Counted from the first letter of the stretch, positions 1-14,500 are shown. The stretch is 64,000 nt of DNA from Pascua guehoae (GCA_001600415.1 BCJX01000002.1:2108570-2172569); one strand, 5' to 3'. The notes: generated by a model from the sequence alone, not told the origin. A program made the numbers and translations.

Positions 1-2854
1 CGCGCCAGAGGGGCAGGATGGTGGGCAGGTCTGCTGCGGGGCACAGCGCAATGGCGTGTGCCAGGAGGGACATGCGACCCACAATGTCGGGGTACTCGCT
101 CTGGCGGCCGAGGGCGAGGCACGAGCGCCACGCCACGTCGCGCACCGTCGCGGCGGCGGGGGTCTCATCGCCACCCAGGTCGGGCTCGGCCATGGCCACC
201 ATTGTGTCAATGTGCTCGCGCGCCAGCGTCCACTCCTCGGCCGCGACCGCGGCGTCGCACAGCATCGCCAGCACCTCGGCACGCGCCGCGGAGTCGTCCC
301 GGAACCCGAGCTTGTCTGTCAGTTCCAGGATGATGCCGGCGTGTCGGAACGCGTCGTCGGATGTCGACAGGACACGGCGCACGAGGTCGAGCTTGTTGGG
401 TGTGTGGCGGATCTCGGACGGCGTCAGTGTCGACAGTGCACGGAAGGATGCAAGCCGGGATGTCGCCTGGATAAAGTCGCGCTCGGTGCGGATCGCCGCC
501 GTCTCGGGAGAAATCACAGACAGGCTGCGAGGTCAGCTATGAAGCGAATAAGTAACCTCACCAGTCGTAAGCAAGCTTCATATCGCCCGTGTGGATGTTG
601 CCCGTCTCGGCACGCATGTAAAACTCCTTTGACTTTTCCAGCACCACCTCTTCGAGCACCTGGGGTGTAAAGTATCCCTCGGGTTCGAGACGGCGGATGA
701 CCTTTTTGGCCACCACAAAGTCTGTCTTGTCAGTTGAATGTCACCCCATGACAGCAACTCACTGCCTGCAGACAACAACCCGCCGAGGAGCATGCGCATC
801 ATTTCCTCGTGCGAGAGCAGCCCAAACGCGCCGCGCGTGAGCGCCTCGCCGCCGCCGTGCAGCCTGCACATGTCAGCCCAGAGGGCAATCCACGCGCTCT
901 CGTCGGCACCACGGAGCGACAGGCGGCGGATCATCTTCTCTGCGAGTGTCGCCTGCTCGTCGCGGTACCGCGACGCCTGGAGTAATGTGCGCGGGAAGAC
1001 GGGCACGTTCCAGCGCGCGAGCATTTCGCCCGACATGAGATGGACGTCGAGAATGTCGAGGGCGCGTGAGAGGGACGCGAGAGGCAGGGGCGAGAAGAAG
1101 AGAAAGAGGTCGCGCGGAGAGTGCGCGCCGGCACTGGCCGTCGTCGGGCGCACAAACGTGGCAATGGCGTCCAACGTTGCCGCCGTTGGGTCGTCATCGT
1201 CGGCAACATCCTCCACTTCCCACACGGGGAGGGTCTCAAAGATGCGAGACATGGTCACCCACGCGTCCTGCTTGTTGCTGCCGTAGATGCACGCCAGCGC
1301 AAGGCGCGCCGCGACCTCGTCCTGTCGAATGAGCCGCTGGTGCGGGCGGAGTGTCGCCTGGGATGCCTCAAAGCAAGGCAGCGCCAGGTCGAGGGGCAGG
1401 TCGAGGACGGCATCGTACAGCATCCGGTCCACAAGCCCCCGGTCGGGCTGGCCCGACCGCTCGGCACGCGATTCGAGCACGTACAGGTACGGCAGGACAA
1501 AGTGGCGAATGTCGCTGACAATCGTGTCTGCGGTCGAGTTGGACAGGTACGCGTGGATAATGTCGTCCTTGCTTGCCCTGCGCCATGTTGCCAGATTCCA
1601 CTGTGCCAGCTGCTCAGGTGTGAGGTTGGCATTGTAGATGAGTCGCGAGAGGAGCGAGAGGTCTTCACCAATCGCATCGAGGCCCGGGACACCGAGTGCT
1701 GCGCCGTGCTGTACCCATGCAATCTGCGAATCCAACAGCCCGAGATCGTCCAGACGCATCACACGGAGCGTATACCACGATGACAGGGCGTCAGACGAGA
1801 TGGGCATGGGTCGTGGCTCGGGAAGGAGCTCGGTCGGCAAGCCCGCGACCGACGAGATGCCATACTCGGGGGCAAGGAGGTCGAGCAACGTCGTCTCAGT
1901 CTCAACTTTTGTCCGCGGCCACTGTGACGCCTCGTCCTCCCGCTCACCCACACTCGGGAGCAACTGCATCAGGTTGGGGTCCACAGGCGATACCCAGCCG
2001 GGAATGGCCTCGACAATCGAGAAGCGATATGGCCACAGCTCCGTAGCGTGTCGTTGGCAAATCTTGTGGAGGGCTGCCACACAGGCCGACGCAGCGAAAG
2101 TCAGTGCCGACAGCGGGAGCGCCTGGAGGACGAATGTTGCCGGGTCTATTGGCGGGTCGGTGAGCTCGGGCTCGGGCGTGTCGTCTCCCGCGTCGGACAC
2201 TAGTGCGTTCTTGAATTTTGGGTCTGTCGGTGCTTCGCTGGTGGTCGAGGTGGCCCACGGATCAGTGATATCGATCGCCTCCTCGTCATCGGTAGCGCTA
2301 GCCCATGGGTCGCTGATATCAACGTCTTCCTCATTCTCCTTTGCTCCAGGTTTGCCATCCTCGGGTGGTAATGGGTCCATCCGCTTTCGGCGAGACGCAA
2401 ACATATCGTACGTGTCAATCCGCCGTCGTGCCTCTTGCAATACGGAGAGACAGCGTACGACCGCCCGTCGCGTGTCGTCTGTTCCCAGTACGGCCTCGGT
2501 TTGCGCAACGACCTGGTCGCTTCCCCAGGCAAGCCAGTCCGAGCCCGAGCCCGTATTGGACCCATCCTCGAGCCGGGCGCGAACGTCGCCTTCCAAGAGT
2601 TCAACCTCCTCCCGTGCCGCCTCGAGACCGAGCTCAATCACTTGGCGGAGCACTACCTGGTCGTAAAACTTGCCGCTCAGGATGAGGTTGGCACACGCCA
2701 CGAGCCGCGTCGATGGTGGGAGGTGCGTCAGGGAGTCGCGCACAAGCTCCAGCGGGAGCGAGTGCGCTGGTGTGGAAAGAAGAGCGTCATAGTCGAGGAC
2801 GCGTGGGGTCGATGATGATGAAGCAACGGGGTCGCCGCCTGCTTCGGTCGCCAT
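1..2854 (-). CDS. SEC39: Sec39-domain ER-Golgi tethering protein (3' end beyond the window)
   Basis: Probable Sec39/Dsl3 homologue, a subunit of the Dsl1 tether that captures Golgi-derived COPI vesicles at the ER. Exons read on the minus strand are 2854-763, 721-562 and 524-1; introns 762-722 and 561-525 have GTGAGT and GTGAGG donors, and reading phase is kept across both. ATG 2854 begins MATEAGGDP and is preferred to the longer open frame because that upstream part looks non-coding. The C-terminal part carries the family's hallmark stretch: an EFYMRAETGN block followed by GDMKLAYDC, then ERDFIQATSRLASF and a PSEIR block. The middle is helical with few motifs, as expected of Sec39/NBAS alpha-solenoids, and an acidic linker lies near residues 175-230. 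About 780 residues are seen and no stop is reached. Family assignment rests on recognised local similarity, not a search. Confidence 0.83.
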
Positions 2855-5800
2855 GTCTGGCGCGTGCGTGTGTGGGGTTTGGTCTAGAGATGCTGTGGAG
2901 ATGCAAAGACGTCGAGAGGGTCCAGAGTTGGAGCACGGCCAGCTGCCAACATGCAACTTGGACTCGCGATGGAAGCCACCGATGACGGCGACATGGAACC
3001 CGGACCTGAAAGCAGTCAATCCGATCCCCCCACTTTACATTGCCACGCGCTCAACTTTCTCACGATCGCACTTACATCAATGGTATCCCACGGTGGCCTC
3101 ATCTAAACCTCGGGGTCGGTACCTTTGTACCTTTTTGGTGCGCATGTTGGTTCTTACCCTGACAGCGAGCAGTCTGCCTTTGCCGACAACGGCACAGTTC
3201 CCACCAAACGGGGAGAGTGACCGTGGCAACCATTGTTCGTGCCTATCTTCCGTCTTCATCGGTGGACAGAGTAGAGTTGTGGTATCAGTGACACGGTGGT
3301 CGTGTTGTTGTTCCAGAGTTCAGAGCTATTCTGGTTCCGTCGGACACTTGTTCCTCAAAAGCTCGGCGATTGAAGATGCTCGCGTGTTGCCAGAGTGCAT
3401 GCTTGATTCTCGATTACGTGCCTGATTGCCAGACCTGATGGGATGAGCCAAATTGAACTCAGACACGTGAATGGTGGCGCTTAAAAGAGACAAGTGTGTG
3501 TCCGACAATGGCGATGCTCGGAGGTAGCACACGGGTTGCAGGGCGCGCTTGGCCGTGGCGTCCCGGCGACGACGACACCGTATACTACAGTGCTTGGACA
3601 AGCAGAGGCGCGGGTATGGACACACTCTCGGTCACCGGGAGGTGTGGCGTTCCAGGCGTCCCGGGGTTGGAGTGGCACGGGAGGGGCCGACGCCTCCCTC
3701 GTACGCCTCCAAGGGACCCACAAACGCCGCATCCGTGACGATTCTTGACTGTGTTTGCTGTTTACTTGCTGTGGACGGTGCAAAAAATCTGCATTATTGC
3801 ACTACTGCGCACAGGGAGGCTGACGGCTCACACGCTGGTACGGGAGAATCCAGTGATCCAGTGAGAAAGCGGCCAACTGGCAGAACAGGTTGTGGGTCAG
3901 AGACATGTTGGTTCCTGTCTCGGTGGTGGGAACAAGAACGATGATGGAAAACGTCTGGTTGCGTTTTGCGTTACTGTGTAACTGCCACAGCGGTATCCCG
4001 AACCGAACAGGATGTTGTTGTGCGGGATTGCTCCTCACCCCGGCCATGAGCAAGTAACGACGCTGACGCGTGACGCGTCTTGGATTTTATTGCGAACTAG
4101 TGAAAAGCCCCATGACTCAGAGCTAAAGGCGCCGTAAACCAAACAAAGTGCGCCACGCACCAACATGCCTTTTGGCTCCGTTCAGATGTCTCGCTGTGCT
4201 GTGGTGTTCAACTGTCAACACAAACCGAGGCTCAGGGTGAATTTATTACTCTGCATGAATAGGTTACGGTTATGGGGACGCGAGTACCAAGTAAGTAGGC
4301 GACGTCCTTGATTGAGATATGGGCCATAATGTTGTGGCCAGGCAGGCAGTGGGCTACTGCGAAGAACAAACAGCACGAGGCGGCCAAGAAAACAAGTCCA
4401 AGCTAGTCAAAAGTACTAGTCTGCATTGCATGCCTGCAACACGCGATCGCGCCACAAGTTTGCATAGGGCAGCCGAGAGGGCCGATTCGAGGCCAAGGAA
4501 ACCGCCGAGTGAAGGCACATGATGCATCATGATGGTAGGAATGTTCCGTTGTCCCATTCATTGATACGTTTGGTGGGGCCCAGAGGTCAGAGGTGGGAAT
4601 GTGGACTTCGTGCGGATGGATGGGTTGGAGCCGGTCTGGCGGTTTGGTGTTGTGCATATTGTGGGTGGTCTGTTGGCTGGTTGGGTGGGTGGGCCTGGGT
4701 AGACTGCCGTTGTGAATCCATGTTGTGTTGCCTGAATTACGGTAGAAAAGTACACGCCACCTGAATCCCAAAAGAGGTAAACACCCAACAACGACGCGTC
4801 AACAACAAGCAAAACAGACTGCACAAGGCACACGAGCCAAGCCCCGCCCGCTTTTCGTTCAGTACAGTAGTAGGTAGAGTAGGGTGGGGGTTCACTCTCT
4901 GGGTTCCTTTAGGTCATTGTCCATTTTCCCTGTTACAGGCAAGCCCATCAATCCCGGCAACTTGCCGCCGCCACGCTGCCCTGTATCGTCTGCGGCACGC
5001 CGCAAGCAGAGCTGGATGCATGCATCAGCCCATCCCTTGGCTGACCGGTTTTGGTTGCATGCTTGCTTGCTTGCGATACCAAAGTGGCAGAACGTCCCGG
5101 CCGCACGCCGCCATGCCGCATGCAGAGCATCGCTCCGAGAGGTCCCTGTCAGGTGCATGCATCATCATCGTCAGGAGAGGAGGTGGGTAGCTGGGTAGTC
5201 CAGTAGGCTCGACCAGTTTGACCCCTGGCCCCTTGTCGTCTGCATGCGTCCATCTGCAGTTCTTTTGGGTGTGACCCGTGTTTCAACCTCTGCTGGCCAA
5301 AGCCTTGGCCCTTTTGGCCCCCCCCCCCCCTTCCCTTCCCTTTGCGGCCAGCACCCAGCAGCCAGCAGAGCAGCCCGCCTGCCAGGACGGGCTAACCCAG
5401 GCTGGTGCATGCTGCATACATACACTGTGCAGACATGCAGGTCAGGTACAAGCTAGGCTAGCAAGGCAGTCTGCATGGCATGCACTCTGTGGTGCTGCTT
5501 TTGTATCCGGAACTCGATCCACAATCACCAAACCTCATTGCATTATCATACCCCCCCCCCACTCTCTTTCCTTCCTTCCTTTCCTTCTCTTCTACACCCC
5601 GACACCACGACATTTGTTCATTGCTCGCATCACCACCACCACCTACACCCTCACTCGCTCTCTATCAAACCTCATCCCCTCACTGCCGGTTCAGTGAGCA
5701 AGTGTGTCGGTTTTTGCAGCTCCGACCCCAACCGTTTATTCCGGCGCACCGACCTCCTCGCCCACTTGGGGGCGCCAACCCGCACCCACCGTTTTCTATT

Positions 5801-6521
5801 GTTCCCCTCAATCCCTCTGTGGACGCGCGCGCAAGTGTCCACTCTCAAACACGCTCAACACGACCGACTTGTCTCGCCACCCCCTCACCCCCCGACTTGT
5901 CCTCGCTCGTCTAGCGTACAGTACGGCGCCATCCGCATTCCCCCTAAGCCATCCGGTCCGGCCACCCACGCCGCCCGCGTCGTCCACTGTACGCAACGCA
6001 CGGGGCGCGTTCCTTGGTCACTGGTTGTGCAACACAGCTAGACAATTGTGCGCGCGTGGCTGCCCGTCACGCCCAACCAGCATACCACGTCGCCTCGCCT
6101 CGTCTGGTCTCGTCTCGTCCCGCATCCAAACCTCGATCACCTCCCTACCGACCTCTAAACCACCTCACTCTCCTTGGCTCATTGTACCTGTACGTATCCA
6201 CCTCCCCCACACCTCGCATCAATCCCGACACGCTCCCATCCTTTTACTTTCCAACCGGATCCCCCCCCCCCCTCGCCACCGGCGACGACTGGCTTTGCCT
6301 TGCAACGACTCCGCACCGTGTCCGATTTCGTGCTGACGACAATCTTTCCTCGCCCCAACACTACCCGCCATCCGCCTCCGCGTCCGTCTCGGCGTCTGTT
6401 TCCCTTGCGCTTCCTTGTCTTGCCTTCCTTCCCGTGTCTACAGGCAGCAAGCAGCCAGGCCCCACCCACTCTTCTGTTGCACTCTGCACACTCTACACAA
6501 GCCTGATTGCCACCACACTTC
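2855..6521. other. 3.7-kb spacer between SEC39 and KIN4
   Basis: I see no convincing gene here. The open frames are short, overlap in several frames and lack recognisable domains. The last ~1 kb before the KIN4 start is pyrimidine-rich with C runs at 5318-5330, 5551-5560 and 6261-6272, which fits a long promoter and 5' leader of KIN4. Several out-of-frame ATGs lie in it, so upstream ORFs or leader introns are possible. Confidence 0.5.
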
Positions 6522-9500
6522 ATGGCCACTGTACTCTCCTACCCCATGCCCGAACCACCAGCGCCGCCACCACACCAGGCGCGCAACGACGACAGGTACC
6601 CTTCCTTTCAGCCCCCAACCGCCCTCATGCAGCAGTCGGCGTCGGCACACTCGCGCCCCTCAACAGCAGCGACGCATGCATCAGCATCTTCCTCGCGATC
6701 CCAAGGCGGCTCCCGGCCCAGCTCAGCGTACATGACGGATGAGTTTGGTGCGTACCTCGCGCAGAACCAGCACCCTCCTGCCGCGTCGTCGTCAACCTCG
6801 TCGCGTCATCGCAGTCACGCTCCGTCCTTGCCGCTGCCACTACCCATCGCCGAGCCGATTGCCACCATGTCAACTGCGCAAGCCTCGTCCCACTCGCACT
6901 CTGCCGCTTCCGCCGCGGCTGCCGCGGCCGCCGCACAGCAGCGCAAGCGACAATCGCACAACCCAAGTGCTACCGTCCAAGCGTCTCCACCAAAGGCAGA
7001 GTACCTTTCCGACGAGTATGTGCTTCACCCCTCGGTCCACGCGTTCAAGCAGGCCCACCCATCGCGCCCAATGATCGCCCTGGGGCAGTACATTCTTCTC
7101 CAGACCCTGGGCGAGGGCGAGTTTGGCAAGGTCAAGCTCGGCGTTCACGGCGAGTATGGCGTCGAGGTGGCAATCAAGTTGATTCGTCGCGGTACCCTGG
7201 ATGATGAGACGAGGGCCAACAAGGTCGAGCGTGAGATTGAGGTGCTCAAGGTGAGATACGCGCGCCTCGTGAGACGTGTGGCGTGTGTGGAGTGTGTATG
7301 TGTGTACAGAAGACTAACACCACCTACAGCAATTGAAACACCCCAACATTGTGCGCATGCTCGATGTCATTGACACGGCAAAGTACATTGGAATCGTCCT
7401 CGAGTATGCGGGTGGCGGCGAGCTGTTCGACTATATCCTTGCCAACCGTTACCTCAAGGAAAAGGACGCGTCGCGGCTGTTTGCTCAGCTGGTCTCGGGC
7501 GTCGACTACCTTCACCAGAAGAACATTGTCCACCGTGATCTCAAGCTCGAGAACCTGCTCCTCGACAAGCACCGGAACATTATCATCACCGACTTTGGCT
7601 TTGCCAACCGGTTCGACATGGAGGGCGGCGACCTCATGGCCACCAGCTGTGGAAGCCCTTGCTACGCTGCACCTGAACTCGTCGTTTCCGAGGGTCTCTA
7701 CGTCGGCACTGCTGTCGACGTATGGTCGTGCGGTGTCATCCTGTATGCCATGTTGTCGGGCTACTTGCCCTACGACGACGACCCGGCCAACCCTGACGGA
7801 GACAACATCAACTTGCTCTACAAGTACATTATGAGCACCCCACTCAACTTTCCTGATCACATGTCTCGGTCGGCCATGGACCTCCTCCTCCTCATGCTTG
7901 TCCCGGACCCAGCACACCGCGGCACGATCAAAAACATCGAGCATCACCCGTGGCTCGGGGCGAGCCGGTCGCTCTTTTCGCGGACCGTCGAGGACCACGA
8001 GGCCATCTTCAACGAGAACATGCGCAACAAGAGCCACCAAGCTCGACGCGACCTCGCACATCGTCGGCGACTCCAGCAAGAGGCAAAGCTGCTCAAGACG
8101 CTGCAGCGCAGCCAGAGCACAGCCCCTGGCTCAGGTGTCATGGGGGACTCTCGACGCGGGAAGGAGCATCGCCATCGCAGTGCCATGCCCGGTACTTCTA
8201 CAATGCCCGATTTACTGTACAGCCCGCATCACGCAGGCGACGAAGGCCACCACCGCCACCACCCCCCATCCCCGACGCGTCGCCCCTCGTCGTCCAGGAC
8301 AGAGACTACCGCTCGGCCGCCTCCGACACCCCCACCCCTCCCCGCCCACCTTCCCCCTCCTCCCCAGACACCGAAGCGTGCAAGGGAAGAGGACCTTGTG
8401 GACGACCCTCGCACTCCAAGGGCCCCTCCCTCGCCACGGACGCCCATGTCGGCGAACAAGAACCGCCACACTGTGCAGCTCGAGTACGACGGCGATTGGG
8501 AACGTGTCAGCGCTCAAATCGGCCGCGCTCAGCGTCAACAGTCCGGCCAGGCCGACTCGGTCACCCCATCCCCTCCCAAACAGACCCTCGAGGTGCCCCA
8601 GGCAGGCGAGATGGATATCGAGTCGTCATCAGAGGTGGACTCATCGGAGCCGAGAATGGAGGGTTCCGAGGATGTCTCGGATGCGAGCGATGCTGCTGCC
8701 GCCGCTCCTTCTTCGCCCGGCGACTCCACGCCTGCACCGGTGCTCTCCACGCCTGCCCCTACCAACTCTACGCCGCCATCCACCGTGTCTACTCCCGCGG
8801 CCGTTGTTTCTGTGTCCGCGCCGGCCTCTTCGCCCATGACGGAGGTCGCGCCCATTCCCAGCGGTGAAGCCTCGTCGCCTGCAAGCACTGAACCCACCTC
8901 GGCATCGAGTCCCGACACCCCGTCAACCACTGTCTCCGAAGCGGCTGCTGCTCCGGCACCAGTCCTCGCAGCTCCCGCGGAGATTGTTTCCACGCCCGCG
9001 GCCGAGCCTGCCAAGGCACCGCTTCCCCCAAGCGAACCTCTGCCTGAGCCGCCTTCTGTGTTGTCTCCGCCCCAGCCTGAGCCTACCCCGGCTGGGCAGT
9101 CGACGCCGGCAACTCCACCCAACCGCGACGAGGCGGCCGAAGAGGTCACAACTCCAAAAGCCCCAGTCAAGGTGGAGAGCCAGAATGCGACTCCTCGTGC
9201 TGCGCCTCCGCCCAAGGCCGCCAAGATTTCGCCCTCCAGGTCTCAGCTTCCACCTGGAGCTGCCACTCCAAAGCAGCAGCCTACAGAACTTGAACTTGCC
9301 GAGGACGACTTTGTGGCAGTCCCGCCACCGACGATCAAGGCACAGCCGCCCAAGCAACGCCCCAGGTCGCGCAAGGGAATGTCTCTTGACAAGTTTGGTT
9401 TGGCCAAGCTTCTTGGGCAGTCGAGCTCGAACAACAACAATGAACAGCGTCCCGCGGGCTACACTACCGCATCACAACGCAACAACGTTCAGTCTGCATC

Positions 9501-11031
9501 GTATCAAAAGCACAGCAAGACCCAGTCGGTTACCAACGCTTCATACAACTCGCCAGATGACAAGAAATCGCGTCGCAAGACTCTTCACCTCAAGAGCAAC
9601 AGTCGTTCGGGCACTCCGGACTCGTTCAACCCTCCTCCATCGGCTACATCATTTGCGTCGTCCAAGGCGCCGATCGTCAGCTCCCAAGGCATCCAACCGC
9701 AGCCATCACAGGACATGTACGGCGGCACGTCGATCGCCTCCGAGGCGGCGTTCCAACAGCAAGACGGGCACCCTCCGCGCACGGCATCAAGCAGCGCGGC
9801 TAAGAAGGTCATGGACTGGTTCCGCCGTAAGTCGCTTGCCAAGGACACGCTTGCAAGCCTCAAGTCCACTGGCGCTGCTTCCGACTCAAAGTCGAGCATT
9901 GGTCGCGCATCCATGAGTCTGGAGCGCACATTCCAGATAATTGCGCGCCCGCGTGAATCTATGGACCACCTCGCTCGATCATCTGCGAGCGGGAGCAGTG
10001 TGGCCATCACCGAGAGCCCCGTCATTGTCATCAACAAGGAGAAGGAACCCGAATCGCAAAAGTCCAAGGAGCAACCAGAGGAGGTCATGAAAGACAGTCC
10101 CGCAGAATCTGTCCGCCAGCCTCTTGCGCCAGCCAACAGCAAGGCCAATGTCGAGCCACAGTCCAGGATTGAGCCAAAGATGGTTGGCCTCGCACCCCCC
10201 GAGCGTCCCGAGCGTCCCGATCGCCCACCGCCACCGCGCAGTGGGTTACCGACGCGTTCAAAGTCGCAGCGGGTGCCGCCTTCCCCCAAGGGCATGCTTC
10301 ACGCAAACGCTGGCTCGGCCCAGAACCTCCTCTCGCAGGAGCCAGTTGTGGAGCCGCGTCGTCTCATGACTGGCTCCACTCCAACGGCCGAGGAAAGCAA
10401 GATGCGCATGCACACTGGCCCCGTCGACCAATCTGCCCTCAGCTCGCAGCCACCTGACGAAATCATGGCCGAGGTCATCCGGGTCCTGCACTCGATGGGC
10501 ATGGAGGTCAAGCAAGAGGCCGACTACCGCCTGCGGTGCACCCGCGCCCGTCGCCGCAAAGCCGGCGCGACGACCTCGCTCTCGCCCAATCAGTTTGGCT
10601 TTGCGTCGTCATCAGCGTCTGCGAGCAAGACGGACGCACGCGGCCTGCCCGTGGCCACAGGGACCTCCTCGGGCAGTGGCGGTGGCGGCATTGCCGGCCT
10701 CAAGGGCATGCTCTTACGCCGCGGCAGCTCGTACTCTTCGCACCACTCGCACGGCATCCTCGCCCGTAGCGAGAGCGATCTCTTGTCCGTCTCCAACTCG
10801 ACAACGCCCGCTGTCGGCTCGTCGCCGTCCCTCGGCCCCGTTCCCGAGCCTCTGTACGGCGAGCACTCGATTGACAACGGCGACGAGGTCAAGTTTGTCG
10901 TCGAAATGTGCCGCATCAAGAACCTCCATGGCCTGTACTACCTGAGCATCAAGCGCCTACGCGGCTCGGTGTGGTCGTTCAAGTGGATCTACCAGACCAT
11001 TGTCGAGCGTTGCGACACGCTTACCCACTGA
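6522..11031 (+). CDS. KIN4: Kin4-type CAMKL serine/threonine protein kinase
   Basis: Serine/threonine kinase of the AMPK-related (CAMKL) group; the nearest family I recognise is Kin4/Ppk1, whose budding-yeast member enforces the spindle position checkpoint. Exons 6522-7250 and 7330-11031 give 1476 residues; ATG 6522 is the first ATG of the open frame. The kinase domain is complete: glycine loop GEGEFGKV at about 197-204, ATP-binding Lys219, HRDLKLEN at 311-318, DFG at 331-333 and a [10 protein letters not shown] activation segment. A very long disordered Ser/Pro/Thr-rich region with SP/TP sites follows. The final ~45 residues ([18 protein letters not shown]) resemble a KA1 membrane-binding tail. 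It converges on the ISWI gene. Kin1/2 or Hsl1-like kinases are the alternatives; the kinase call itself is secure. Confidence 0.87.
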
Positions 11032-11553
11032 GCGCGGTGTGCAGCGCACGCCAAGCGACACCACTATTCCCACCCCCAACCCCCCACCTCCGACAATGCG
11101 TTCCACCCCCTCCATCGACTGCCATGTCCCGTGTCCACTGTCGTCGTCACCAGCACCCCCAGGCTGAACATTTCCCGTCACATGCACCACCCCCAACGTT
11201 GCAAGTCACCATTTCCCCCCCATTCCACTCAGAATACAATTGTAATGCGCCGCGTGCCTTGTCCCCCACAACCTCATCGCACCTTTTTTCTCTCTTCTTT
11301 TTTCTTCCCTTGTATATGCGAGTATCGTCACACCCCCGCATCACTCGTGATCATACCCCCGCTCCATACCATCACCACCTCACGGTGCGCGTCCCTTGAT
11401 GTCATGCAACGCCGGATAACGTCATACCACCTCAGATGGTGTTTTTGCACAGGCTGCATGGGGTCTAAGGGAACAAGAACACACTAGAATACAGGTGGCA
11501 GAAAGAGAGCAGGCAGGCTCGCCACTCTCTAACGCGTGATACATTCTGGCCAT
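11032..11553. other. Convergent 3' spacer between KIN4 and the ISWI gene
   Basis: A spacer of 522 bases in which both flanking genes end. It is C/T-rich on the plus strand and holds no open frame with coding character; it presumably contains the two 3' UTRs and poly(A) sites. Confidence 0.5.
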
Positions 11554-14500
11554 CTACTTTTTGGCCTTCTTGGCTGCGCATGTTAGTTAGGTCACATTCA
11601 ACGGGCCACCTGATGCTACTCACTCTTCTTGTCCCCTGCCGTGCTCGGCGTCGTGTCCCTCGACCCAGGGCCAGACTTGAGGTCGTCAAAGGCGCGTTTC
11701 TGGTGGGTTAGTTTAACCATGGCACCATTCGAACCCACCTTGCCGCCCTTTGGCTTCTTGTCTTCGGCGTCATTGTAGTCCTTCATGATGCAGAGGAGGA
11801 GCGTCGCGCCGCGGCGACGGAGTTCCTCGGGCGTGCGCGACTTGAAGAACCAGTCAAAGCGGAACAGTGGCCACTCGCCAATGTCCCGCTTGATCAACTC
11901 GTAGCAGTCGTCGCGGTCAATGCCGTGGTGGTGCATGCGGACGAGCAGGAAGCGGTCCTCTTCGTCAGAGTACGACTTGCCCTTGTTTTGTCCGTATTGG
12001 AGCTTGAGCTCCTGCATCGGGTAGTTGTACGACTTGACCTTTTTGTGCAGCGCGTTAATCTTGTCGGCCTGCTCGCGAAGCTTTTCCTCGCCAGAGCGGA
12101 TACGATCCATGTACTTTTCTCCGTCTGAAGGTTAGTTACAGGCCGGGTGTCACAACCCACCCTTGAGCTCGGTCCAACGCTCAAAGAAGACCTTGGCGTA
12201 CTCGCGGACCTCGTCCTCAGACTTGTCGAGGACCTCGGTCGCAACCTTGTCCAACCCATCGCGGCCATGGCGTTCGACGCCCTTGATAAATGCAAGGAAG
12301 TGGCGGCGCTGCCAGTCGATGAATCCATCCGCGACGAGTTCCTCCTTCTCGGCCGTCTCCTCCTCGGTTAGAGGAACAGCTGCACTGGTCAGCGACCGTG
12401 TGTGACGGACAAGCAACACTCACCATCCTGGATGCGCTGCTGCTCCTCGGCACGCTCCTTTTCCACATCCTCGGCCGTCTCGCCTTCCTCGGGTTCGCGC
12501 GCAGGAACCGTATAGTTTTGCAACTTGAGGTGCGCGTCGTACTCGCGATTCTGGAGCTCGACAAGGCGTGGTGGGAAGAATTGGAAGTCGTTGATGTGCA
12601 CCTGCTTGGGAGGACGAGGCGCCTTGGGCTTGTCCGGCTTGGACGGCCCGCCAACCTTCATATTGTCGCGGTAGTACTGGTCAATCGAGTAGTTGCCCTT
12701 GCGCTCACGCTTGGCAGGCTCAATCCAGATCATCTTCTGGCGCTGCTTGGCCGCAAAGTCCTCGCCCTCCCATTGGTTGATCAGGCTCTCAGACTTGAAG
12801 CTGTTGAGAGCGTCCAGGTCGAGACCAGCATACTTTGCGTTGAGCTCCTTGGTCTTGTCCTCACCGCGGCGGATAATCTCGTCAATGTCGCCGTCGATCA
12901 TCATGCTCGTGGAGCTGTTGATGATCTTCTCGGCGCCGTGTTGAATCATGTCCAAAAGCTCGTCCTTGTTGGAGCCCACTAAGCCAGTAAGCGAGTTGAC
13001 CTTCACTAACATTCAAACACCCACCCTTTTGCGTTTGCTGAGCGCGACCCTCCTGAATGACGAGCTGGTCAAGCTTGAGCTTTTGTGTGGCACGCTCAAG
13101 AATGCGCTCCTCGACTGCGTCTTGCGTGATGAAGCGGAAAACGTAGACCTGCTTGGTCTGACCGATACGGTGCGCACGGTCCATGGCCTGCAAGTCTGCC
13201 TGAGGGTTCCAATCGCTGTCAAACAGGACAACAACGTCAGCAGTGACCAGGTTGATACCAAGACCACCTGCACGGGTGGTGAGAAGGAAGATAAACTTGT
13301 CGCTGTCGGGGGCGTTGTAGTCGTCGATGGCCGTGATACGGTCGTCGTGGGCGGTATTACCGTCGATACGGCAGTACTCTGAGAGTGTTAGCTGCAGCGA
13401 ACAGGGGCGACCTCAGCTAACGCACTGTGGCCACGGAACTGGCAGTAGTCTTCCAGGATGTCGAGAACACGGCTCATCTGGGAGAAGATGAGAACACGCG
13501 AACCCTTTGCCTTCATGGCGTTGAGGAGCTTGTCGAGGATAATCATCTTGCCCGCGTTGTCGACGAGGTGCTCATCGGTAGTAAATGGAGGGCCAGGCTC
13601 GGCGCCGTCAAACACTGCACCTGTCAGCTCATGAGGGAAGAAGTCGAGCTCACAGTATGGGTGGTTGCAGCACTTCCTCAGCTGCATAACAATGTTGAGC
13701 AGGCGAGTCTTGCCCTCCTTCTTGCCAGTGGCACCGTTGACAGCGTCAATGTCCTTTTCGAGGAGCATGCGGTACCACTTGCGCTGCATGTCGGTCATGC
13801 CGACGTAGAGGTTGATTTCCTTCTTGGGCAGGAGCGAGTGCTCGACGTCGGCCTTGACACGACGAAGAAGGAAGGGACGGAGCACCTTGTGGAGCTGCTT
13901 GACAATGGCATCCGGCTCATCACCTTCCTTGGACTTGAACCACTCGTCAAAGTCTTCGCTAGAGGAAAAGACGTCTGGCAGGATAAAGTTGAGGAGCGCC
14001 CACAGTTCTTGCAGGTTGTTCTGCAGCGGGGTACCCGTGATGAGCAGCCTGCCACGAGAGACAAACGTGCGAATGATCTGGCTCAGAAGCGAGTCGACAT
14101 TCTTGATGCGGTGGGCCTCGTCGATGATAATGTACTCCCAGCTAAACTTTTTGACAGTCGACTTTTCACGCAAACAGATTTCGTACGATGTAATGAGGAT
14201 GTCGAACTTTTGAGTGAGAACACGGGAAGCAATTAGCTCGGCACGTTCTTCCTTTGTTCCCTGGAGAACCAAGGTGCTGAAGCCAGGGACCCATTTGTCG
14301 ACCTCACGCGCCCAGTTGTCGAGTGTCGACTTGGGCACGACAATGAGGTGGGGACCGTTGATGCCACGGTGGAACTTGAGGTACCCCAAGAATGAAATGG
14401 TTTGGAGGGTCTTGCCGAGGCCCTGAGAGAGTCAGTCACCGGTGACCCGAAATGACCCACCATTTCGTCGGCAAGAATACCGTTGATGCCGTTGTGGTGC

